DNA of 64,000 nucleotides from Pleionea mediterranea (GTDB taxonomy: Bacteria; Pseudomonadota; Gammaproteobacteria; Enterobacterales; Kangiellaceae), in assembly GCF_003148745.1 (NCBI RefSeq), contig NZ_QGGU01000003.1, positions 248,001 to 312,000 of the forward strand, read 5' to 3'. Numbering within the stretch: the stretch's first letter is position 1; every line of letters begins with the position of its first letter. The notes below the pieces were generated by a model. It did no database searches and had not been told where the DNA came from. It saw only the letters and a program-made list of their open reading frames with translations. Shown here in pieces: positions 57,179 through 64,000 of the stretch. The position numbers and the translations under genes are program-made.

Positions 57179-60045
57179 AACGACTGTCCTCCAAACCATG
57201 GTTCAATAGCTTCCTGTTTGTTGTAGCGGGCGGGTTGCAAGGCTGCCAATGCTTCAAAAGAACGCTTTACCCAGTCGGTGTAAATATTATTCAATACTCT
57301 GTCAGAATTGGAACTGAAAATCTCGATGGCTTTTTCTTCAATGGGATAAGCCTGATCCTCAATTAAAAATTGATACTCCTCAAGCTCATCTTCACTCATG
57401 CCACCCGGCCTTTCAGACTTTAAAATAGCCCTTGCCAGATTCAGATACAATTGCCCAACACGATGGGTACTGGCTGTTGTGTATTCTGCCACTTTAAACT
57501 GCCCAATAGCGCCATAGGCTTTTAACGCTTTATCCATTGCTTGTCGTTTTTGTTTCAACGATCGTTGCAATGGCAGCGTTAACGAAATCGACTGAAAGCT
57601 TTGATACAAGGGCTCAGCCAGTTCAAAAGCGGAGCGAGCCGCAAGGAAACGGGTTCTATCGGTGTTTTTATTGCCACCTGAGCGATAGTCAGAAATTATT
57701 TTATTACGCCAGAAATTACTTTTCGATTGATCACCAATTTGCTGATACAAATCAATCAATTTTGCCTGCGCTTCAATTGCTTGTAAAAATGGTGGCTGAT
57801 GATTCCAGTAATAAGCTTTAAAAGCCTCTATGGCTGAGTCAATATTGTTTGCTTTTAAATACAAATCCGCCACATACCACTGAATTTCTCGTGCTTTTTG
57901 AGGATCTTGCTCACGACTGCCTATTCGTTGATAAGCATCGGCAGCATCCGACCAATTTTCCAGTTTTTCATATACCAGAGCCAACTTTTCATCCAGCCCT
58001 TCTGCTAGAGGGTGAGATGAAAAACGACCTCTAAAGCCTTCAAGTGCCAATTTAGCGTTTTGCCACTGCTGTAAATTCATCATCAGTGTCGCGACATCTA
58101 TTTCAGCATTGGGCCGAATACTTGCATTAGGCTCAACAACTATCATTCTCTGATACTCGGCAATGGCAAGAGGCCAGTTTTCTTGCTGCTTATACGCTTC
58201 AGCCTGTTTATATATTGTTTGAGCGCGTCGCTCTTTAAAGCTCTCGCGTTGATTATTCGGCAATGCAACTTCATTCAATACTCGCGTTATGGCTTTTTCT
58301 GCATCAACATACTGTTGTAAGTCAAATAAACCATTAGCAATTATAATTTTTGCTCGATCAATTTCTTTATTTTCTTTTAGACCGGGTAAACTGAGCAATT
58401 TTTCCGCAGAGGAGATGGCTTCTGGAATCCTGTCATAAGCCAGTAACTGCTCGGTTGCACGAAGTAATAACGATGAGGCCTGAACAGAGTTAGGGAAATA
58501 TTCCGCAAACAATAAAGAATAATTTATCGATGCTTCTCGATATTGTTTTAATTGAGGTGATTCCGACTGGCCTTTTGGAAGATTCGCTTTCTCTTGTTGC
58601 TCAAGCGCCTGATAAGCCAGCAATATATTATAGGCAGCCTGCTCTTTTTTACTGTACTCCTGATATTGGTAGGCAATCACATCGAATGCTTTTATTGCTT
58701 GTAGGTATTCTTTTGCGTCAAACAATGCCTCAGCCATTAAAAAGTGATAGGGCGCCTTTTGGTTATCGTCTTTCAGCAATACTAAAAAGTGACTGTACCA
58801 CTCTGCAGCAACCATATAACTTTGTTTATTTTTTTCAGATTGAGCCGTCGCATGGTAGTGACTGGATACTTCTTCCAGGTTTTTAACGATATCTTGTTGC
58901 AATGACTGCTTTAATGTTTCAGGTGCTTCCTTGTAATAGTCGCTTTTAACACCAAATTGAGTTAAGAACTGTTCTTTAGCAGGTAAAACAAGTGAAGGGA
59001 ACCCGCCATCAATGTAGGTATCCACCACCTTTAGTTGAAAATTTGCCGCTTTTTGATGCATAGGGTTTGTTTTTACAAATGTTAAGTAAGTGGCTGCTGC
59101 ATCCTGAAAACGCTCTTGCGATAAATATAATTGAGCAAGGTTATCGTAAACATCTGGCTCGTATGGTTTATGCCCCTGTGAAGCGAAATAATTTTCAACG
59201 GACTCGGCGCCCGATAAGTGATAGAAAGATAACGAGATTGCACGATAAGTATCTTTAACTAATTCGTTGGCCACCACTTTCAAATCATCCGTCATGCCTG
59301 CATCGGATTCTAGCCGTTCAAGCAATGGGAAAAAATCATCAAGAGCACGTTCATAATCCACCAACTTAAATAACGACCAACCATGTTTGTACAATGCTTT
59401 ATTGTAAAAATCGTTACTATCACCCGCCTCTAATACTTGCTGATAAGCTTCTGCGGCTCTGGAAAAATCTTTTCTTAAAAAATAGGCTTCGCCACGTCGA
59501 AACTGGACTTCTAACATTTCGGGTGAAGACTCATGAACTTCGGTCAATCGATCAAGTTGCTGTAAAGATTCCTCAGTACGCCCTTCAAGCGCAAGTGCTC
59601 TGGAGAGTTGGTATCGTATGCTGGCATCGTCAGCTTGTTTAGGAAAGTCATCAATTACTTGCTGGTAAAGATCCGCTGCTTTTTGATAGCTGGCATCACC
59701 AATAGCACTTGGCAAAGACTCAACAGTTCTCCCATCTGCAAGCAATGCATTTTTTTCTTCTGCAAGCCGCATGGTCAAATCGGCTAACCGTCGTGTCGCC
59801 TGACGCTTCACTTCTGCATGAGGTGATTGCATTAACCGTAAATAAGCATTAATCACCTGATCGGCATCCACACTGTCAATACTGGACTTGGGTACAACTA
59901 CTTTCTGCTCACCAATAAAACTGACTCGAGGAGCCATATCTTCCAAGGGTATTTTTGCGCCACCAGCATCAGAAAGACCTAACATAGCGCAGGATGACAG
60001 CAATAAAATACAAGCAATAATCAACACCAGGTTGCGAACAATCAT
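57175..60045 (-). CDS. Large TPR lipoprotein
   Basis: 956 residues. Lipobox LLSSC gives Cys19 as the lipidated residue, with no clear sorting signal for the inner membrane, so outer-membrane attachment is likely. Most of the chain is a helical solenoid of TPR repeats; recognisable units include YQKAADLYQQVIDDFPKQAD, AEAYQQVLEAGDSNDFYNKA, WPLAIAEYQRMIVVEPNASI and WSDAADAYQRIG. It is probably a periplasmic scaffold. It overlaps the genes on both sides by four bases, which ties it to the ExbBD motor genes downstream. Confidence 0.85.
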   Translation of the reverse strand: MIVRNLVLIIACILLLSSCAMLGLSDAGGAKIPLEDMAPRVSFIGEQKVVVPKSSIDSVDADQVINAYLRLMQSPHAEVKRQATRRLADLTMRLAEEKNALLADGRTVESLPSAIGDASYQKAADLYQQVIDDFPKQADDASIRYQLSRALALEGRTEESLQQLDRLTEVHESSPEMLEVQFRRGEAYFLRKDFSRAAEAYQQVLEAGDSNDFYNKALYKHGWSLFKLVDYERALDDFFPLLERLESDAGMTDDLKVVANELVKDTYRAISLSFYHLSGAESVENYFASQGHKPYEPDVYDNLAQLYLSQERFQDAAATYLTFVKTNPMHQKAANFQLKVVDTYIDGGFPSLVLPAKEQFLTQFGVKSDYYKEAPETLKQSLQQDIVKNLEEVSSHYHATAQSEKNKQSYMVAAEWYSHFLVLLKDDNQKAPYHFLMAEALFDAKEYLQAIKAFDVIAYQYQEYSKKEQAAYNILLAYQALEQQEKANLPKGQSESPQLKQYREASINYSLLFAEYFPNSVQASSLLLRATEQLLAYDRIPEAISSAEKLLSLPGLKENKEIDRAKIIIANGLFDLQQYVDAEKAITRVLNEVALPNNQRESFKERRAQTIYKQAEAYKQQENWPLAIAEYQRMIVVEPNASIRPNAEIDVATLMMNLQQWQNAKLALEGFRGRFSSHPLAEGLDEKLALVYEKLENWSDAADAYQRIGSREQDPQKAREIQWYVADLYLKANNIDSAIEAFKAYYWNHQPPFLQAIEAQAKLIDLYQQIGDQSKSNFWRNKIISDYRSGGNKNTDRTRFLAARSAFELAEPLYQSFQSISLTLPLQRSLKQKRQAMDKALKAYGAIGQFKVAEYTTASTHRVGQLYLNLARAILKSERPGGMSEDELEEYQFLIEDQAYPIEEKAIEIFSSNSDRVLNNIYTDWVKRSFEALAALQPARYNKQEAIEPWFGGQSL

Positions 60046-61991
60046 TGCGGCTGCTCCAACATTCGGCTGATGGCTTCATCCTGAATTTTTGCAATGGACA
60101 ATTCAGTTTGTGCCAATAAAAAGTCCAGTTCCTGCGTGCGTTTCTCAAGTTTTTTAATTAATACCTGCTCCATCGACTGGCTAGATACATCAAGATTAAT
60201 GTTTACTTCGGCAATTAAATCTTCTATTCGACGTTGCAACTGATTGATTCGCGCGTCGTAATTTAAAAAGCGGACGCTGGCTCTTGAGTCTGCTGATTGT
60301 AATGATGTTCTACGTACGGCCAACTGTTCCAACGCTTTTCCTGCAGCTTCTAGTTCTGATGTAAGTCGGTAATGCTTTGGACCATAGCGTTCAGCTATTG
60401 ACCAGAGTAACGCGCCATACACTCTGCGCCATTGCTCTTTTTGCTCGCTCATATCGAACGATGGATTATCAGTTGATTGCGCATCCACTTTTTCAATGCT
60501 TGATTTAAGTGCCATCAAGTCATTGTAAAGTTCTAACTCCTCTGCATTGGCCAGTAACCAAATATCATCTTGTTTTTGCTGTTTTTTTATTTGCTTTTGT
60601 AAAGTGTTGTATTTTTCCTGCAGTTCAGAACTAAGCAGTTCACTGGATTTTTTATCAACTATTGGCTTTAAGTTTTGATATCGTTGTTGGTGATTACTTA
60701 ACATTTGCTCAAATACAGGCAACTGTCTAGACCACTCCCCCAACACACGTTTTAAATGAGACATTTCCTGAAAACGTTGAAAGAACTGGTTGAACTGATT
60801 TTCTGAAACAACATCTTGCAAGTAATATTCAATGGCATGCCCGGTCACAGGCACATCACCTTGTCCCCAGCGCTGAAAAACTTGTTCGCCAAAAATACCT
60901 CGGCTGTCTAACCAGCGTTGAAACAATGCGCCTTTTAAATCCTGCTTGGCATTATCGATTAATGTCAGCTGTTCACCGTATAATGCAGCGGCTGTAACAA
61001 AAGCTTCCAGAGCTTCTTTTTTTGCGCCATTACGATAATAAGCAAAGGCAAGTGCCATCGCCGCTTCTTGTACAGCAGGATCACGCCCATCGCGCTCCAA
61101 TAATGCTTGCCAATATGCAATCGCCTTTGTCAAATTATCAGATTCGTAAAATGCCCAGCCTAACGAAAGAATCGAACGATTACTGTAAGGGCCATCCAGT
61201 CTAACTTTTTGCAAGTACTGCTTTGCTTTTTCAGACTGCTTATTTTCGAGAAAGTAATACCCTAACGCCAGGTTCGCCCGATCAAATAAACTCTGTGACA
61301 CTTCATCAGCATTTTCTGTGGGATACAAAGTTTCAAACAGTTCAATCGCACCTTCTGTATCATTATTCTGCAACATGAACACAGCCAAGTTGAACTGTGC
61401 GTATCTTCCCTGCTTAGAGCTTGAATCAATTTGCTTTAATAATTGTTTCGATTGCTCAATATTATTTTCCCGGAAAGCCAGTTGTGAACGGATTAATAAC
61501 GCTTCATCGATCAGAGTCACAGGTAGATGCTGAAAGGCGATGGACATATGGTGCTTAGCTTCTTCCAGTCGATCGTTTAAATAATAGGTTTTTGCCAGAT
61601 AAAATCGCACCTGCGCAAGTTTGGCGCTTTGTTGGTTTTCAGACAGCGATGACTGCTCCAGTAACTCAACAAAAATTTGCTCAGCAGACTCAAGCATGCC
61701 ATAGCTTAAGTACATTACCCCACGGAGCAGTTTTAAATGTTGCTTGTGCTCTAAAACTTCAGCCCGCTGCTCTGCAACATCCAAACGAGTTAACGCTGAG
61801 AAATAATTTTCCTGGTAGTAATCAAACAGTATTTCTCCGAAGGCGAGTTCTTTGAGCTTGATTTTATGTTGAGCATCGAGAGCTATTAGAGCGGTTGATT
61901 CAGGTTCACTATCATCCGCAACTATCGGAAAGCTGACGCTAACCAATAACATCAACAAACTAGTGACCAATATGTGAGTCCGTTTATGCAT
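60042..61991 (-). CDS. Periplasmic TPR and coiled-coil protein
   Basis: 649 residues from the ATG at 61991; a TTG nine bases upstream is the alternative. Signal peptide about 1-25 (ending PIVA). The N-terminal two thirds are TPR-like helical repeats (SAEQIFVELLEQSS, AIELFETLYPTENADE, AKQYLQKVRLDGPYSNR). The last third is predicted coiled coil rich in Gln, Lys and Glu (LQEKYNTLQKQIKKQQKQDD, RINQLQRRIEDLIAEV). It overlaps the large TPR lipoprotein by four bases. Confidence 0.82.
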   Translation of the reverse strand: MHKRTHILVTSLLMLLVSVSFPIVADDSEPESTALIALDAQHKIKLKELAFGEILFDYYQENYFSALTRLDVAEQRAEVLEHKQHLKLLRGVMYLSYGMLESAEQIFVELLEQSSLSENQQSAKLAQVRFYLAKTYYLNDRLEEAKHHMSIAFQHLPVTLIDEALLIRSQLAFRENNIEQSKQLLKQIDSSSKQGRYAQFNLAVFMLQNNDTEGAIELFETLYPTENADEVSQSLFDRANLALGYYFLENKQSEKAKQYLQKVRLDGPYSNRSILSLGWAFYESDNLTKAIAYWQALLERDGRDPAVQEAAMALAFAYYRNGAKKEALEAFVTAAALYGEQLTLIDNAKQDLKGALFQRWLDSRGIFGEQVFQRWGQGDVPVTGHAIEYYLQDVVSENQFNQFFQRFQEMSHLKRVLGEWSRQLPVFEQMLSNHQQRYQNLKPIVDKKSSELLSSELQEKYNTLQKQIKKQQKQDDIWLLANAEELELYNDLMALKSSIEKVDAQSTDNPSFDMSEQKEQWRRVYGALLWSIAERYGPKHYRLTSELEAAGKALEQLAVRRTSLQSADSRASVRFLNYDARINQLQRRIEDLIAEVNINLDVSSQSMEQVLIKKLEKRTQELDFLLAQTELSIAKIQDEAISRMLEQPQ

Positions 61992-62016
61992 CCAGAACAA
62001 TCCCGTTAACAGCGCA

Positions 62017-62535
62017 CTAATTCCATTGCTTTATAGACAACACGGGTTGCTGCTTGGCAGGGTTATCTTTAATTTGAACCTCAACAAGCTTGGCGTCGGT
62101 ATCTTTTTCAAACACACCCGATACCGCCAGTTTATACTCTCTATTTTCTGGCCCATAGCCGATAACGACCGCGACAACTTCATGTTCACCGGTGGTGACA
62201 TTATCAAGATGAAGCCGCTGCACGGCACCGCGCCTTAATGCGTCGAGCTCTCTGTCGGTATACAAGTATTGAGTGACCCATTCGCCATCGAGCTTCAGTT
62301 TTATGCTATCGAGTTTAAAGTAATGGCCAGTGTCTAAAGAAACAAAAAATGCTGCCTGGGTAGATGCCGGAAATAACAGATCTTCTTCAAGAATAAATAA
62401 CTCGCGGTTTATGGAAAGTACCTGCTTTTTTAATGATTCAAGAGAGTCAGCTACAGGTTGTTGTTCAGCAGAAAACCCTACTACCGTGCACATCAGTAAC
62501 GTTGCAGCCCACAGCCGCATACCTATTTTGCTCAT
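62017..62535 (-). CDS. Conserved secreted protein, first gene of the ExbBD-TPR cluster
   Basis: 172 residues from the ATG at 62535 (an in-frame GTG at 62547 precedes it). Signal peptide about 1-22 (cut near GFSA). A short helical stretch (LESLKKQVLSINRELFILEE) leads into a beta domain: AAFFVSLDTGHYFKLDSIKL, VTQYLYTDRELDALRRGAVQ, GEHEVVAVVIGYGPENREYK. To my recollection, relatives are often mislabelled as AraC-family regulators in databases; there is no helix-turn-helix here. It is followed by the TPR/coiled-coil gene after 25 bases. Confidence 0.8.
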   Translation of the reverse strand: MSKIGMRLWAATLLMCTVVGFSAEQQPVADSLESLKKQVLSINRELFILEEDLLFPASTQAAFFVSLDTGHYFKLDSIKLKLDGEWVTQYLYTDRELDALRRGAVQRLHLDNVTTGEHEVVAVVIGYGPENREYKLAVSGVFEKDTDAKLVEVQIKDNPAKQQPVLSIKQWN

Positions 62536-62636
62536 CCTGAATTCCACCCGTTTACATCGACAAATATAATAATTATCGACGCATTATGCTTAAAATTTAC
62601 GTTATAAAACCAGTACTTGCGCACAAAATCGCTAAT

Positions 62637-63161
62637 TTATTCAGTTTGCTTAATTTGTTTGATAGCTTTTCGGATCGTATGAATGTCCTGCTTACCGTAC
62701 AAGGGACCAAAAACCTCTCCTTGTGGTGATATAAACAGCATAGCAGGTAATTTAGCCGGACGCTTAAATGGAACAACAGGCGAAGGATCAGTTGCGACAA
62801 TCGGATATTGGATATTAAATTTATCTTTTGCCGCAGCAAGCTGTTCATTGTCCACCGGATCGTAACTAAATGCTAACAAACTGGCACCTAGCTCCGCTTC
62901 TGCGTGATACACCTCATTAAGCTCGGGCACTTCTTCCAGACATGGTTTACACCACTCAGCCCAAAAATTAATCAGCAGCCAGCCATCAGAATAGTCCGAT
63001 AGTCGCTTTTGCTCGCCGTTTAAGAGATAGAACTGTGAGTCGTCTACTGTACGATCGCAACCTTGTATAGACAAAAAAGCGAAGAAAATCAGGCACAAAC
63101 GCAATCCTGTTCTATAGTTAATTGAAGTATTGTATAAAATAACGCGACTCCCGCAGTTCAA
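62637..63161 (-). CDS. TlpA-like thioredoxin-fold lipoprotein
   Basis: 174 residues in the longest reading. The thioredoxin-like domain carries the redox motif WCKPC in LLINFWAEWCKPCLEEVPEL, and the family cis-proline region is FKRPAKLPAMLFISPQG. The lipobox is SIQGC. The start is uncertain: all candidates are TTG codons (63161, 63104, 63098). A promoter-like TTGAAC...TATACA overlaps the first one and AGGA precedes the last, which favours a shorter protein. It is probably a membrane-tethered thiol-disulfide reductase. It ends 101 bases before the ExbBD-TPR cluster begins. Confidence 0.85.
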   Translation of the reverse strand: MNCGSRVILYNTSINYRTGLRLCLIFFAFLSIQGCDRTVDDSQFYLLNGEQKRLSDYSDGWLLINFWAEWCKPCLEEVPELNEVYHAEAELGASLLAFSYDPVDNEQLAAAKDKFNIQYPIVATDPSPVVPFKRPAKLPAMLFISPQGEVFGPLYGKQDIHTIRKAIKQIKQTE

Positions 63162-63382
63162 TTGCTGTTAAACTCGATTACTCATTGAACTAAACAGCCA
63201 GAGCCATGACGCCTGACTGAAAAGTGAACAGAAAGAGTAACATTTTGTAAAAGAGTTTGAATGTAAGCACTTAGACTTGCGATTATATCAACCTGTCGTC
63301 AAAAATAAATTTTGTATCGACCAACTTCTTCAATTAGGCTAATGGACAAAACGATTTATAATAAAATATTGAGAAAGCAAGA

Positions 63383-64000
63383 ATGGACTCACCCAGCTTA
63401 ACATTTCCAGCACAACAGCAAGGCCAGCACTTACTGGTCGAGACGGAACCATCAGAGCTAAAAAGCTGGCTTAAATCATTGCCTTATGGTGATATGGGAC
63501 GCGCCGTACCAGAGGTTTGCCGTGCTATTTCAAGCCTCAATCGCTCTCAAATTAACGCCAACCAAAGACGCGAACTGGTCGCATTATTTGATCAGGCTTA
63601 CGCACAGATATTCGATTCCTATCGGCCCTATGCGGCGCACATTGTAAATGCCAATACCCGTCAAAAAGAACACGCCAATCTTCATTTACTGACTCGTGAA
63701 ATGGCTTTTGCCCATAAAATAATCACTCATAACGAACTGAGCAAACGTAAATTTTTCGGCAAAAACAAAGATCTCGTGCGTTCCATTAATCTTTCTCTGC
63801 ATTACTTAGGCTTGCAGTTGATGGAACAATACGAGTCTTACAGCCCTATTCCGGTCTACTTATGGCGAGAATGCAATGGCTTGTACGCTTATGCGCAGTC
63901 TAAACAACTCGAAGATATAGAGGTATTTAGTGGCAATTACCACCAGTGTCTGCCTTCTATAGAGCACACTTTTGCCAGAACCTGCTTAATGTCACTCTCG
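63383..64000 (+). CDS. PilZ-associated helical protein, partial (runs off window end)
   Basis: Open from the ATG at 63383 to the last base: 206 codons, no stop (begins MDSPSLTFPAQQQ). The first 100 residues are mostly helical: LKSWLKSLPYGDMGRAVPEV, CRAISSLNRSQINANQRREL, FDSYRPYAAHIVN. The (S/A)LNR...R.EL...(F/Y)...Y.P pattern recalls N-terminal regions of proteins that carry a C-terminal PilZ (cyclic-di-GMP) domain, but that part would lie beyond the window. The upstream 220 bases contain no other gene and should hold the promoters of this gene and the divergent TlpA gene. Confidence 0.65.
   Translation, partial: MDSPSLTFPAQQQGQHLLVETEPSELKSWLKSLPYGDMGRAVPEVCRAISSLNRSQINANQRRELVALFDQAYAQIFDSYRPYAAHIVNANTRQKEHANLHLLTREMAFAHKIITHNELSKRKFFGKNKDLVRSINLSLHYLGLQLMEQYESYSPIPVYLWRECNGLYAYAQSKQLEDIEVFSGNYHQCLPSIEHTFARTCLMSLS

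Noticed and set aside
1-64000. CRISPR array, tRNA, rRNA or prophage genes
   Set aside because: Reading through the window I found no regularly spaced repeats, no cloverleaf-like segment with a CCA end, no rRNA-like sequence and no phage structural genes; a dedicated tRNA/ncRNA scan could still find something small.

Overview
The window looks like chromosomal DNA of a heterotrophic, probably marine gammaproteobacterium. It is AT-leaning by eye. Core genes of that class are present (bamC, dapA, gcvR, bepA, fadIJ, mgsA), alongside a large 180-kDa-type NAD-glutamate dehydrogenase, TonB-dependent receptors and DUF1302/DUF1329 genes. The dapA-bamC-metallohydrolase order and the fused aspartokinase/diaminopimelate decarboxylase would fit a Kangiella/Aliikangiella-like lineage, but that placement is inference. 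No tRNA, rRNA or CRISPR array was seen.

Layout. 1-243 is the start of a membrane protein cut by the window edge. 592-4277 (minus) is the fadIJ beta-oxidation operon, with an unusual charged N-terminal extension on FadI. 4449-11427 (plus) is a tight six-gene MoxR-Bat operon (AAA ATPase, DUF58, DUF4381, two VWA proteins, BatD). 11650-17186 holds scattered metabolic genes: an SDR, methylglyoxal synthase, a small HTH protein, a DUF5916 outer-membrane protein and a flavodoxin-fold reductase. 17350-22290 is NAD-glutamate dehydrogenase. 22483-29178 (minus) is a four-gene envelope set (DUF1302, DUF1329, YCF48-like, RND/MMPL) of the kind linked to hydrophobic-compound handling. 29424-33001 holds DUF2835, a saccharopine dehydrogenase, an M14 carboxypeptidase and a chalcone-isomerase-fold protein.

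33173-41524 is dominated by aspartate-family amino acid synthesis (lysAC fusion, thrC, dapA) with bamC and a metallo-hydrolase. Between them, on the opposite strand, sits a rare fusion of a chalcone-isomerase-like domain to a TonB C-terminal domain. 41799-48080 carries gcvR, bcp, a PIN-PhoH ATPase, an AI-2E/PerM permease, a TusA-like protein, bepA and a small secreted protein. 48140-49150 is a junkyard of three different IS families, including a chimeric IS5/IS982 transposase ORF and a decayed IS481-like gene. 49203-52097 is a TonB-dependent receptor.

52294-62535 (minus) is the most interesting block: ten closely spaced genes encoding three TPR proteins (two of them lipoproteins), two small conserved secreted proteins, one ExbB/TolQ, two ExbD/TolR, an AgmX/PglI-type TonB protein and an ApbE flavin transferase. 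This resembles the motor stoichiometry of the myxobacterial Agl-Glt/Nfs machines. One of the two ExbD subunits has Asn where the proton-carrying Asp should be. A TlpA-like thioredoxin precedes the block, and the window ends inside a gene of a family associated with PilZ proteins.
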